A DNA stretch of 64,000 nt, taken from assembly GCF_902686445.1 (NCBI RefSeq), contig NC_062227.1, positions 17,559,678 through 17,623,677 on the forward strand, given 5' to 3'. The notes under the pieces are model-generated. The model was not told the DNA's origin. It was given only the letters and a program-made list of their open reading frames with translations, and made no database searches. Position 1 is the stretch's first letter; each line of letters begins with the position of its first letter. Both the position numbers and the translations under genes were made by a program. This document shows positions 35,184-47,345 of the stretch, piece by piece. Origin of the DNA: Sciurus carolinensis. Its lineage: Eukaryota; Chordata; Mammalia; Rodentia; Sciuridae.

Positions 35184-38100
35184 GTAAGATGTGACTCCTC
35201 CCTGCCCAGCCTCTCATTCCAGACTCTGCAGGAGAGGCTTGCAGCCTCCTAAACGCAGCATGGCACCACCCCTGGCACTTTCCTCCTCTTCCCTGACCTG
35301 CTAATTCCTACAGCAGCCTTGGAGGAACGCCTCTGGGTGTTGTGCCTGCAGGATGGGACGGTCCCGGGTTTCCCAGGCCTCTGCACACCAGAGAGAGAAC
35401 TCTGCAGTCCAGGTGGACCTGGGCAGGCAGCATGGGAAACACTGTGCAGTAAAGCTCTCAGAGAGGAGAGGGAAGGTCTGGGAGCAGCCCGTGGGGACAG
35501 GGCTTCCCCATCACCTTTGTGCCCTGGTGAGTCTGGTTTGTGCTGGTCATGCGTGTGAGGCAGCCCAGGTGGCTTTCGGTGTGTGCATGTGTGCCACCCT
35601 TCCGCTGGGCTCCTCCAGCTGCAACGTGCTTTCTGGGTTGCTTGGATTTTGGGGTGCTGGGGACGGAGCCCAGGGCCTCACACCACTGAGCCAAATCCAG
35701 CCCTGAAGCTCTGTTTGGAGCTGGGGTACAGCAATTTGGCCTTGCTGCAGGTACCGGGTCCTCGTCTGCCACCAGTAGGTGTCCCGCTGTGTCCTTTGTC
35801 ACTGCTCTGTCAGGCCCAAGCTCCAGCGGGCAGGGGACTGCCGGGCTTCCCTATGGGCCTCCCCACTGTGAGCTCTGACCACTAGCAGCATTTCCCCTTC
35901 CTGGCAGCAGGTGGCCCCGCCCTGCACCTGCCAGGAGTCCTTCAGAGGGCAGGTGCTTCTTGAAACTGCCCCTGGCATCCCGAGGGGTCCAGTGAGGGTC
36001 AACTGCTTGGAGCCCAGGGTACAGTCCCGGGTCACAGCACAACCCCCACGGGCCCTGGGACACCCTTGGGGGCCTGCCTGCCCTTGCGCCAGGTGCCTAT
36101 GCCATGGATGTGTGGCCATGTTTGGACGCCTGCTCCTCTCTCCTGGGCTGGCAGCCTTTCCGTGCCTCCCATCAGGGCCCGAGGGACAGCCCCCTGTGGG
36201 CAGCAGGCCCGTGGCAGCAAGGGAGGCAGCAGAGGTGGGCTCCTGGGTGGCAGCACCCACCCTGCCTGGGCACAGTAGGTGGCATGCTGGCCCGCCCCAG
36301 CACGTGGTGAGTGCTGCATGTGACTCGGCTGTGCCCGGCTCGCTGCCACAGTGCCCAGTCCCCAGGCGGCCTTCCTTGGTCCACAGGTGTGCACACCTCC
36401 AAGGTTCTGGGCAGAGAAGGCCAAGGGGTAGGTGCCCTCCCCCAGTCCCCAGATGCTGGACAGGGAGGGGCGGCTCCCTGCAGGGGCACTGGGGGCAGTG
36501 CAGGCCCCCGTCCTGGGAAGCACTTCTCATGAAGGCCACGGCCAGCACTAGCTGTTAGCACACAGACCACAAAACCAGCCTGCAGGAGGTGGTGCCCCCA
36601 TGCTGCGTCACCTGCCGTAGGAGCTCAGGTCCCCTGTGGGTGGTGGTCAGTTTTCTGGTAGGCCGGGGTGCAGTGGTGTTCCAGGAACGGCTGGCCCTGG
36701 GCGGCTTCCTGTTGGCTGTGAGGGGGATATGGTGGGGGAGGGGCCATCAGCAAAGTGCCCTCCTGTCACTCCAGGGTGGGGCCATCCTGGGACACAGCAC
36801 TTGGGTCTGGAGGGTCAGACCAGGTTTGTGTGTTTAGCCTGGACACTGCAAGGCCCACGCCAAGTCGTGGTGAGAACAGCCAGGGTCATCAGAAGAGAGG
36901 CCCGTGTGCAGGGAGGGCGTCCCCCACCCACGGGCCACGCTGGGCACCCAAGCCAGGCCCCAGTGTCCCCAATCCCATGCAGCCCTCAGGGCCCCATGTG
37001 GAGGGGCAGCTCCTCCCAGCCATCCCTTTCCTGCCTCCATTCCTGGCTCCCAGGAGAGCTGAGGACTGGAGGGCTCAGCCCAGCCTCAGGAGTGGCATAC
37101 CCACCCTCCTCGGTCAGGCAGCTGACCCTGGTCCCGCAGGCCTGTGTTGGCTCCTCCCCCAGCACCAGGGCTCAGGCCCTTCACAGTCCTCACAGCCAAC
37201 AAGCAGGGCTTCCAGAAAGTCCCAGCCACAGCTCTTCAGAGCCCGCTCCGTCTGCCTCACTAGCTCCTCGGGACAGCCTCGCTGTCTGCTCCCAGGCTCA
37301 GGCTCCACCCTGACCCAGGGGTCCAAGCTCTGCAGTCTGCTTGTCACGCATCACTCAGACACTCTGGATTTCAGGCAGCTTGAGGGCCTGGGCCTGAGCA
37401 GGAGCTTCCTGGCCCCTGCCTGGCTGCCCCGTGGAAGTTCTGGGGCGCGAGTCCTGCTTTAGCAACCCCTCAGACCTGGTGGACCCTGACCCAGGACCCT
37501 CCTGGGTCTTGCAAGGCCTTGGTGCCCTCTGCTTAGCACCACCATGAGGAGCAGCACCTGCCACTTGCTGTGCCAAGAGGCCTGTTCCAAGCCATCCTCA
37601 GGCAGGAGCAGGGGATCAAGAGCAGGGAATGGGGTGGACTGGCAGGAGACACAGCCATCACACACTCTGGCTGGCCGGGCACTGGTGGTCAGTGCTCCCC
37701 GAGCAGCTGCCCCAGGCGAAGCTGGGTGAGGTGTCCCCACCACACCAGTCACCAAGGTAGCCCCGAGCATGTGCTGCCTCCATTGCCCATGAACAGGGGA
37801 CCCTGAGCCCTCTGTCCCCTCTCCAGAGATGTAGGTCTCACCTGGCATCTGGGGCCCTGCAGAGGCTGCAGGGGATGAGCTCAGAGTAACCAGGCAGCTG
37901 AGGACAGCAGAGGCACCTCAACACAGGACAGAGTCCCTGAATGAACACATCGTCCCCTCCGGCCTGCTGCACCTGGGACCCCTGGGGCATCAGCAGAGGT
38001 GCTCCCTCTCCCCGACTCCTGCCCCAACTCAGCCAGCCGTGGTGGAGCCTGTGAGCCCACGGGCAGCGCAGCCTTGCCTGCCACTGAAATGCCCTGCGCA

Positions 38101-40965
38101 CTGAGGGCGGGTCCAGCCATTGACCCTGGTCACAGGCGTGGTCACCAGAGCCCTGCTCACAGGAAGCTGGACAGACAAGCTGGCGTCTTCTCCCAACCCA
38201 GGATGTTTTATGAGCTTCTGATGTCCCGAAAGTAAACATCAGACCCACCGACAGCGCTAGGGTTACCTAGCCCTCCAGGTGTGACGAGCAGCATTTTCGA
38301 AAGTGGGGTTCGCAGCTGCCCCTGGAAGCAGGGCTGGTGGGGTGCTGGGTGTCCTTGGGGCCCTCGGCGTGGCTCAGGTCCTCTGGGGGAGGGCCTGGCC
38401 AAGGCTTTGAGCTCAGGCCCGGTGTGGGGGGCGTGCAGGTGACTCACCCAGGGCCACCCCATGGGTCACGGTGCTGTTGGTCACCATGTTTCCTCACATC
38501 CCAACAGCAACAGCAGGTGGCCCTCTGTGCCATGGCGGGTCCTGCCTGTTGGCGCTCGCTGCCTCCTGGAGGAGAGAGCTTGGGCCCAGCGGTGGGGTGG
38601 CGTGTGGCCCAGCCACCGACAGTCCGCTCCTGCACCAGCTCTGTCTGCACTCCCTTGAGCCTCACCACCCCACCAGGGGGGCACAGAGAGGCAGAGGCTG
38701 TTCCCTGAGGCCACACAGCTGGTCCATGCAGAGCTTGGTGTGGGGTGTGTGGAGGGTCTCGCAGGAAGGAGGCCCCTCAGCTGCTCACAGGTGCTGGCCC
38801 TAGACTGGTGGCACTGCCTCTCCTCTACTGTGGGCCTCCCTCTGACCCCATAGTCACACCCCCCATGCCACTGCCCAGCGTTGGGAGCAGAGCAGGGACT
38901 GAACGGGCAGGCGAGGTGGATGGATGATGAAGTCCAAGAGTGGAACAGGCCAGCTGAGCACTGTGGGGGAGGGACGGGAAGAGACCAGAAGTGGGGGACA
39001 TGGGGAGAAGTGGACTGTAAGTAGGGAGGTCAGGGGAGCCCCACCACCGTGGCCCCTGGGTGGCTCCCCAGATGGAGGTACAGCCAGGCAGGGTCTGAAT
39101 GGAGTGGCAGGTGGCCCAGGAGCTGAGGCAGTGTTGACAGGGTGACAGGCCTGCTCCAGGCCCTGGCGACCAACCACTCCTGGTTCTACTTCCCAGGGGA
39201 GGTGGCACCCACAGAGGTTTGGAGAAGGGAGTGGAGGCCAGAGTCCACGGCACCTGGACCAGGCCTGCAGGGAAAGGGAGCAGTGCTCAGGTCCGACCTG
39301 TTGGGAAGCTCCGGCCAGCGTCCCAAAGGGAGGATGGTCCCCTGCCAGGCTCAGGCTGAGAGAGACTAAAAAGTCCTGTGGAGCTAAAGGCGGTGACTGC
39401 GGCCGACCCTGGGACCCCAGGCCAGCGTGGCCCAGGAGGACAGGCTCCAGGGGACCCTCCACCCCTGTGGCCGCAGGTGTGGGCAGCAGGCCCACAGCCC
39501 GGTGGCTGGCCTTCTGTTTACTGGTGCCTATTACCTGCCCACAAATTCAATTTCCAGAGGCCATTGTGCACCTCGAAAGCTGGCGATCACCAGGGTCCCT
39601 GGCCTTGAGCGGCACGGGGTTGCAGGGAGCTGCAAGCCCCACAACCCAGCCCTATGCTCCCGCCCTGTGGGCAGCTCAGCAGCACCCTCGGACCAGGGGC
39701 CCACCTGCTCATCCCCCAGGGGTGTCAGGAGCCCCACTGCATGCCAGGTCATGTGCTGAGGCTGGGGTCACAGAGCTGCAGGGGACAAAGGCTGTCACAT
39801 GGTGCTGGGTGGTGGTACTGGACCTGGAGTCAGTAGGGGGTGGGGTGGGCAGGAGCTGGGTCAGGCCTCCAGGTGGCCCCCTCCACAGCCTGGACCAGCT
39901 CAGGCAGTGCCCAGGGGATGTGGGGTCTCTTCCTATGGGACTGGTGCCTGGGGCACATGTGCAGGGGGCTCCCAGAAGGGTGGGGTTCCCAGAGAGAAGG
40001 TGATGGGGCTCCATCAAACCAGGGCCATGTCCATCAGTTGGGGGAAGTAAGTGGGGAGGCAGCTAAGGCAGGTCCCCTTGGACCAAGTGCTGAGCTGCCA
40101 CCCTGGGGGCCTCAGCACCTGGAAGGCTAGAGAGGAGGAGTGGGAACCACGTGAGGCTCTTGAGACCTGCTCTGTGCAAACAAAGTCTTCGATTGAGTGG
40201 ACTGTCCACCAATGAGCCGTTGGCCCAGCAGAAGAACTGACAGAGAGGCAACCCAGCGCTCGGCCTCGCTGCCCTGTCTCCTGAACCCCTGCTCCCGCCA
40301 CTGCAGGCAATAACGTGGGCCTCAGCGTGGCCTGAGGTCAAATCCACACTGCTCCTTCTGGCTGACCTCAGACCCTGCCGCCTGACCCACCCTCACCTGC
40401 ACAGGCAGTGACAGCTGCTGTGGGTGGACAGGAGTCAGGCCATGGTGCCAGAAGGGTCGCATGGGGGCCCAGGCTGCCTGCCTCCATCCCTCCTGCCCTC
40501 TTCCCTCTGTCCTCACAGAGAACTCCTCTGTGCTCCTCAGAGCCCACCCCAGATACCCCCTCCCACCAGCCACTCCCCATCGCCCCTCCACGCCTCCCGG
40601 GGCCCTGCACTGAGCAGCGACTGGGTGCCCGCCGCTCACTGTGCCATGGGAGTCTGTGGCCTCCAGCCCCAGGAATGGGTCCTGTTTGTTGCCTCAGCCC
40701 TGGCTGGCCTCAACCTGCAGGGAGGAGGAGGATGCTCACACAGGGCCTCCTGTGAGGGATGATGGGGAGGAGACGTGGAGGCAGGAGGGGCTCTGGGCTG
40801 TTCCCTGCCCTCACACTACCCTCTCTGCCCTGCTCTCTCCCCTCCCCTGATGTCCTCCGTCCTCCCATCCTGCCTCCCAGTCCTCTTCTCTGCCCAGTGG
40901 CCTTTCCTCATCCTCTCCCCTCTCCTCACCCTCGTCATCCTCCTCTCTCGCCATCTGGGCTCCAG
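35184..40965 (+). other. Intron-like interval, expected penultimate RBM19 exon not seen
   Basis: The next RBM19 coding exon should hold about 40 residues (AFNALCHS..., EWADSEV...). Scanning all plus-strand text here I find no match, even a decayed one. The interval is GC-rich with a truncated ID SINE at 35647 and a pyrimidine-rich run (40800-40963) leading into the last exon's acceptor. Confidence 0.5.
35647..35704 (-). mobile_element. ID-type SINE fragment
   Basis: Reversed ID text: GGGGTGCTGGGGACGGAGCC, CAGGGCCTCA, CACCACTGAGCCAAATCCAG, CCC. The middle part is deleted. Confidence 0.7.
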
Positions 40966-41063
40966 AGCCCCTGAAGAAGAAGTGGTTTGTGGTGTTGGAC
41001 AGGATCCTGGAGCAACTGCAGGACAGTGACCCTGACAGAGAGGAGCAGACCCTTCACCTGTGA
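40966..41063 (+). pseudogene. RBM19: RBM19-like last coding exon
   Basis: Long polypyrimidine tract, acceptor GGGCTCCAG, then codons (first base split) for EPLKKK, VVLD, ILEQLQDSD, EEQTLHL and TGA at 41061-41063. This matches the RBM19 C-terminus, which ends EEQTLQL in human. About nine of 32 residues differ, including Arg to Trp and Ser to Phe in the basic run. The acidic tail normally tolerates change, so this alone does not prove decay. The stop position and the following poly(A) signal agree with a true 3' end. Confidence 0.75.
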
Positions 41064-41179
41064 GCTGGCACCAGAGGCACGTGGCTGGGGCCCTGGCTGA
41101 GGTGGGGCCACCACAGGTCCAGGGTGGAGGGGAGAGAGCCCTCTGGCCATCTGCACCCAGAGGACCCTACTGGCTGCTG

Positions 41180-41233
41180 CACCCTGCCAGCCTAAGGCCA
41201 CCCAGGCACCCTGCCAGCCTGAGGCCACCCAGG
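41180..41233. repeat. 27-base tandem duplication
   Basis: CACCCTGCCAGCCT, A/G, AGGCCACCCAGG occurs twice in direct succession, with one visible difference. Confidence 0.9.
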
Positions 41234-41938
41234 CGCCCATCTGCTGAGAGGAGGGTCAGGATTTCAGGGTGCAGAGGCTCGGGGACTTGCCCAGGGGGTG
41301 CAGCCGCCTGAAGCCAGGACCCTGCCCCTGCCCAGAGCAGGAAGTGCTGGGCGAGGTCCGTGCTCAAGAGCCAGGCTGTGCAGGCAGGACCCTACCCACC
41401 AGCTCAGGCTGGGAGGTCCTGGCCCAGGTCCCTGGCCTGCCTGAGGTTGCACCACCTCACCGTCTGGCACCTGCAGCAGCCCATGAAAGGGACAGCCATG
41501 TGCCAAGCAGGTAGGTGCCTCTGCCCTTGCCTCCACCAGGGCTGCTGTGCGAGGATCCCACCTGCATCTGTCCAGGGGACTCTGTGCATGTGTCTTCGTC
41601 ACATGGACCAGGAACCTGGGTCTCCTTCAGGGACACCTCAGACCACTTCCTGAAGCATCAGGCCCTGAGCCCAGTTGTCACCAGTGCCAGCCACGCTCCA
41701 CTTACAAGGTGGGGGCCTCTGGAAACGCCACGGACCTCACCTGAGGGCAACTCCCCGGGCAGGGTTGTGCCAGCACCAGCAGCAGGCGAGATGCCACAGA
41801 GCTGAGAAGCCAGGCCTCGGCCTCATCTGAGCCCCAGCAGCTGTCCCGGCCCCTTGACTGCAGACCTGGGTGCTCCAAGCCACGGTTGTCCTTCCATCAG
41901 TGGGCGCTGACCTTGCTGTCTTGGTCAGTGGCCTGGGG

Positions 41939-41944
41939 AATAAA
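41939..41944 (+). promoter_or_regulatory. Poly(A) signal of the RBM19-like copy
   Basis: AATAAA in GGGGAATAAACCTCAGGA, 875 bases after the stop codon of the last exon. Confidence 0.6.
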
Positions 41945-41962
41945 CCTCAGGACACTTGCGTG

Positions 41963-44900
41963 CTGTCTGCTTCCTAACTAGGACTGTTAGGGGAGCCTGG
42001 AGGGAGCCCAGGGAACTTTGGTGTTCTGTGTCAGCCCCATCATACATTTTTGTGGGGACGAGGTTCCAGTTTTTGTCCAGTGTCCAGGGGCCTTGGGTCC
42101 CGAGCAGGGCTCTCCAATGTCCAACACTCGGCTTGCTTCCTGTGAGTCAGGCTCTGCTCGCTGCCAGCTCATCCCTGGGCACAGTGGAGACAGACCCAGG
42201 AGGCTTGCTGCCCAGCACTGTTGCCCCTCACTGTGGAAGTGGGTGGGGTGGACAGCAAGACCGTTGTGGAGGGTGAGACCAGACAACTCCAGGCCCCTGT
42301 CCTGGTTCACAGCCTGAGGGCCACGCAGGACACAGGCCAGGCCTGTCTGACCCAAGACCAGGAGCAGCAGAAAGGAGGTCCTGCTCCAAAACTGCCCAGG
42401 GTGTCCCTTCCTCGACCTGAACCAGCCCTGCTGTGGAGCACGCTGCAAGTAGGGGCAGACTTGTGAACAAACAGGAGATCACTTCTCCACAGAGGCCTTG
42501 GGGTGCCCAGTACCCAGCCATCAAGCCACCCCCAGGTAGACCCCGTTCCTGCAGGCAGCCCCCTGACCTGGCTGGATCCGTGAACTGAATCTGGCTGGTT
42601 CAGCTTAGACCCTTTCGGGGCCTCCCCTGCACACTGATAGTCAGGTCCCCTCCCTAGCATGAGGCCTGCCCCACCTGGCCTCAGCCCCACCATCCCTTCC
42701 CAGGGCCTGTGCATGGTGCCCGTCCCCGTCTTTCCTGTTTCCCCCGAGACTTGGCCTGAATGGCACTCCACTGATGAGCATCTCTCCTGGCCTCAGCACC
42801 TGTCCCCTATCCCTGTGCTCGGTTCCAGGAGTCATAGCCTTTAACGCAGGGGACAGCTGGAGTTGGAACAAGGGTCTCCGTGACCCTAGGGCCTTGCCTT
42901 TGGAAACCAGTCTTTAAGAAGTTAGGGGCCACGAGGACCATTGTGATTTTTATGATCATGCTGTGGTCATCCTGGAATGAAGTCACATGGAGCTAGGTGA
43001 CGAGGAAAGCCAGGCTTGGTGTCCGCCAGCCCAGAGGAGGGGCTTCGTCATTCCTCCTGTGGGACTGTGGCTGGAGCCCTGCTCCATCCAGTAGGTGCTG
43101 TGAGTGGGGAGACTCGGCCACCTGGCAGGAGGTGGGCAGCCCTGGAGCATAGCTTGGGGGCCTTCGGGAGGGACTCTGGTCCAATTTGAGTGACAGTGGC
43201 AGCTGAGCAAGGCTGGGGCTGGACCTGCTTTGGGGCCTGCACATCTGACCCCGTAGTGCCTCCTGCAGGGCATTTATCATCGGGAGCCTGTGGCCTCCAG
43301 AGTGTCGGGAGAGAGCCAGGAAGAGAACTTGACCAGCTGGACCAGAGAGTGTGCCTGGGAGACAGAGGCAGCGCCCAGGTCAGAGGGAGGCAGAACACAG
43401 CGGCCCGGGACCTGGAGAGCTGAAGCGGCACTTGAGCCACAGGACAGGTCAGGCTGTGTCCAGAGGCAGGAACCCCACCTGCTGACCCTCACACACACCC
43501 CCATGTGGACCTCAGGCCTGCCAGCTGACTGCATATCCCAGGTCCAGTGTAGCCAGTGGCGGGCACCAGCAGGCGTGGGGGACCAGAAGAGGAGCAAAGC
43601 CACCCTGTCCTGCGTGGCCTCTTGTTGAGGTTCAGTCCTGCCTCTGGTGCCACCACCCCGCCCAACTCCCTTGTCATCCAGGGCCTCTGACTCTCAGATC
43701 TCCTTTGTTGCAGTTTCCCTGCTGTGACAGGGCCAGCCTGCTGGGGAGGCACAGAGGGAGGAGTCTGGCAGGACCTTAGGGGACAGGAGTGCAGCTGGGA
43801 AGGGCAGCCACACCGGAGGCCTGGGAAAGCTACTGGGCCTGGCGGAGAGGGGCCACACAGTGGACAGGGTCCTGGCTTCTCCACACAGGGCCCACAGCCC
43901 GCCTGCAGGGGAGAGACAGTTGGACAGGGCCTGAGGGAAGGGAGGGTTGAGGTGGTGGCAGCCCTGCTTCAGAAGACCCCATCCCAGTGTCCAGGTTGCT
44001 GCCTCTGCACCAGTTCTCCATGTTTTCAGAGAGGCATAAGAATCCCAGGCTGGCCACGTCTGTTAAAGAACACGCAGGTCATGGGTGGACAGCAGGGTCT
44101 CATGCCTCCTGAATGAGAAGTGGGGGATCATTGTTATTATTATTTTAAAATTATCATTCAACGAGGAGCAGATGCCCAGGATGTCAGATCTGGGCTGCGC
44201 CAGGCTGTGCCCACGTGCAGAGCACAGGGCAGGGCCGAGAGGCCCTGGGCAGAGCCTGCGTCTGCATGAAGGGTGGGTGGGCCAGGCTCTTGTTACCCAC
44301 ATGCCCAGCCCCAGGCGGGTCCACCCACATTTGGTGGGAAGCAGGTGAGTCTGCCCCCAGGAGCAGGTGCCCTCCTGTTGCTAAACATCCCAGCACTTAG
44401 GACTGAGTGTCACTGTGTGGCAGGGGACTGGGAGAATCGTCTTTTCTGCCTAACTCGGGGACACTGAGTTGGCACTGGCGCCAGTCTGCATATGCACATG
44501 TGGAGGAGGGGCAGGCAGGAGGTGGAGTTCCAGCAGCCTGGAGTCTTCTGCCTTCTTCCCAGGGACACAGGGACACGCAGGCTGGCTGGCGCCTCAAGCA
44601 GAAGCCAGAGGGTCCTTGGCCAGCATCTCCTCAATTCTCAGGAATGGGGCAGGTAGAGAGAAGCCCGCCACCCTGCAGGCGGGAGGCAGGGACCATTGGG
44701 CTGACCCTCCTCATCCTGCTCATCCTGCTCCCCATCACGGCTCTGGGCCAGGGGACCTCTATGCTGTGCAGGGACCTGAGGTTGCCCCACCTGCGTCACG
44801 TAGCTTCCCTTGCTGGGTGGACATGTTTGCCTCCTGGCCCTGGGCGCCCCCATGGGTCAGGCAGGAGTGGCTGTCACTCCATGTGGCCCCACAGGCAGCG

Positions 44901-46059
44901 GGCCACTGCTGGGCTCCCTAGTGACAAGGACAGGAGGGATTACCCGGGCCCAGCCTGCAGGTTTTGGCGAACAGCACTGAGCTCAGTCTCCACACCTGAT
45001 TCGATTTGTTCTGCTGAGATTGAAATAGGAAATGGTTGCCAGCCAGATGGTCAAAGGACAGGAGGGGGGGGCGCCCACTGGAATTTAATTTGAATGGAAA
45101 TGTTTTAACCCTTTGGTGCGCCTTGCAGGAAAGGAGCGCATCCCCTCCCGTGGGTATGGGCTTCCATCCCCCTTGCTGGGCTCTGCCAAGACCCTGTCCT
45201 CTTTCCCAGCAGCATTCAGGATGAAAGCCCAGGGCAGCCCTTGCTTCCCAGGACAGGGTCCCGGTCCCCATACTGCCTCCCCGTGCCTGGGTGCATCACA
45301 GCCGGCAATTCTCCCAAGCTCCATACTGGGCAGGCCTGGCCCATAGATGCTCTGCTGACACCCAGGACCCTTGCTGCCTCCCAGTTCTGTGATGTCACCC
45401 ATCCTGTCCTCTGATTACAGGGCAGTGCCCTGTCCATGCAGGTCACGTCTCACTTCCTGGTGGTCACTTAGCCAGCATTTGCTGAAGAACAAGGGCCACT
45501 TCCTCCTCACAGCAGCCACGGGGGGTAAGGTCAGGCGGTGGGATATGTGGACACAGGTGGGTGACCTGCCCACCAGAACACTGTGCAGAGGGAGGGGACT
45601 GGGACCAGGGCCCGTTGGGGAGCAGGCAGACTCCACCTGCAGGATCCCAAGAGACACAGTGCCTGCCAAGTTGGTGGCAGTGGGCAAGGACCACTGGACA
45701 GAAGTCCAGACCTGGACAGAGGAAGAGGAGCAAGGGTGCCAGCTGAAGGGTCTGCTGGGAAAGTAGAGTCACAGCCAGCGGCCCAGTGCCCTGATCCAGA
45801 GATGCACTGGAGGAAGCAGGGGGCAGCACCTAAGGCTGGCTCATGGGAACCAGCAGTCAGGTTTTAAATCCTTTGGGCTGGAGGTGACCAGGGGCTCTCA
45901 GATGGAGAGCCCTGGGCAGGGGCAAGTCCCCCGTGCAGGAGCGTGGACCGAGGGCATGATGGGAGCTATCCCTTTGCTTTAATAACTAAGAGGCAGAGGG
46001 GTGTCTTACCCACTTAGGCAGAGCCGGCAGACACCTCAGGAGTTTCTGGGTTGTAATTT
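41963..46059. other. GC-rich non-coding stretch
   Basis: No gene recognised. 44120-44165 and 44985-45120 are AT-richer islands in GC-rich surroundings. The frame 44407-45093 has no family resemblance. Confidence 0.45.
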
Positions 46060-46183
46060 GGTTGTGTTTGGGCTTGGCCTTGGTTTGGTCTTGTCTTGTG
46101 TTTTTTGCAGAGCTGGGAGTGGAGCCGGGGCCTTGTGTGTGCCAGACAAGCAGTCTGCCTCTGAGCTGTGCCCCAGGCCTGCC
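46060..46183 (-). mobile_element. ID-type SINE with tail
   Basis: Reversed ID: TTTTTTGCAGAGCTGGGAGT, GGAGCCGGGGCCTTGTGTGT, GCCAGACAAGCAGTCTGCCT, CTGAGCTGTGCCCCAGGCC. The T/G-rich stretch 46060-46105 is the A-rich tail of the minus-strand element. Confidence 0.85.
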
Positions 46184-46399
46184 AGTCCTCGAAGTGACCA
46201 TGAACCCTTTCCAAAAAAAAAATAATTTAGCTCGTTTTCACATTTCCTGCAAGTGCAGATCCATAACTAGCTCACCCAGTTTGTGGTTCTCCCAAACTCC
46301 AAGGAATGCCTGTGAATCGATATGAGGAAAAATATTAAGAATATAAATACAATGAAACACAGGGAACAAAGGAACATGACTGAAATCACAGGGCAGCAG

Positions 46400-46510
46400 A
46401 CCATGGGTCAGACGAGCTGCTGGTTTTATAAATAAAGTTTATTGGCACACAACCTGTCCGTTGGTTACTCATTGTCTGAGGGAGGTTGCCACATGTGGCA
46501 GAATTGAGGG
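46400..46510 (+). mobile_element. Ancient DNA-transposon-type repeat
   Basis: AAATAAAGTTTATTGGCACA, CAACCTGTCCGTTGGTTACT, CATTGTCTGAGGGAGGTTGC follow a common mammalian repeat that I believe to be hAT-derived. I cannot name the family. The AATAAA here belongs to the repeat and does not mark a gene end. Confidence 0.5.
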
Positions 46511-47284
46511 GTCCATCAGACCCACCTGGCCCTTTGCATCCAGCGCTGACCCTGGCCCCAACCAAGGCTCACCTGTCTTACAGATTGGAAAGCCAGTCCC
46601 AGCGAGGTCAAGTGGCTTCCCTGAGGTCACCGTGGCAGAACTCCCCTGCCGGACCCTGTGCCTCCTTGCTGCCTGGCTTGTCCTGGGCCCTTTCTCCTGC
46701 TCACCCGCACCAGGTGGGTCACATCCCACTTTCTGCAGCACAAACTTGACCTCCTTCACGACCTCTCTGTGCCTCAGTGTCCTCCCTCTGATGCACAGGG
46801 GAGGTGCCGGCCACACATGAGCTCTATATAGCCTTGTCCCCGGCACCAAGGTTGTGCTCCACGACCTGGCAAGCCCTTCTCATCCCTGACCCCTGGGAGG
46901 CTGGAGCGGTCCAGCATGAGTACCAGGCCAAGGTCTTCTAGATCAGCCACAGGACAGAAGAGATGCAGCCTTGTTACAGCATCGTCAGAAGCCAGGCCTC
47001 GTCCCTCCCATCCCTTAATGAGCCCCACTTCCCCTAATTGCAGCTCTCATGAAAATGATCCACTGGGGCTGCAGCGCCCCATCCCTGGGCCTGAGCCAAC
47101 AGCAGACATCTTCTTGTGCAGATTTCCAGATGGCAGCTGCTCCTGCTTTCCCTGGGGACTGTCGGAAACCCTCCCTTCTCCTGGCCTTAGGATTCCAGAT
47201 GACGCTGGCATGGGCACATGAAGCACCCTCAGGTTCAGTCCCTCAGCTAAGTCTTGGCAGGGTCACAGGGTGAGGCGGACACTC

Positions 47285-47345
47285 CCCTACAGGTGAGGAA
47301 ACAGGCTCCAGGAAATGAGTCAGCCACCATGGCCAAGGTCCCAGG
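47285..47345 (-). mobile_element. MIR SINE fragment
   Basis: CTACAGGTGAGGAAACAGGC, TCCAGGAAATGAGTCAGCC, GGCCAAGGTCCCAG. Confidence 0.5.

Larger units (their letters stand above)
41064..41962 (+). other. RBM19-like 3' UTR
   Basis: From the TGA to about 18 bases past AATAAA. GC-rich, with a 27-base tandem pair at 41180-41233 (GCCAGCCTAAGGCCACCCAG core). The end point is inferred from the poly(A) signal. Confidence 0.5.

Noticed and set aside
35799..36548. 249-codon minus-strand frame
   Set aside because: Lies in the presumed RBM19-like intron with a rival plus-strand frame of similar length. Composition-driven.
46432..46445. AATAAA as a gene end
   Set aside because: It is part of an old DNA-transposon-type repeat.
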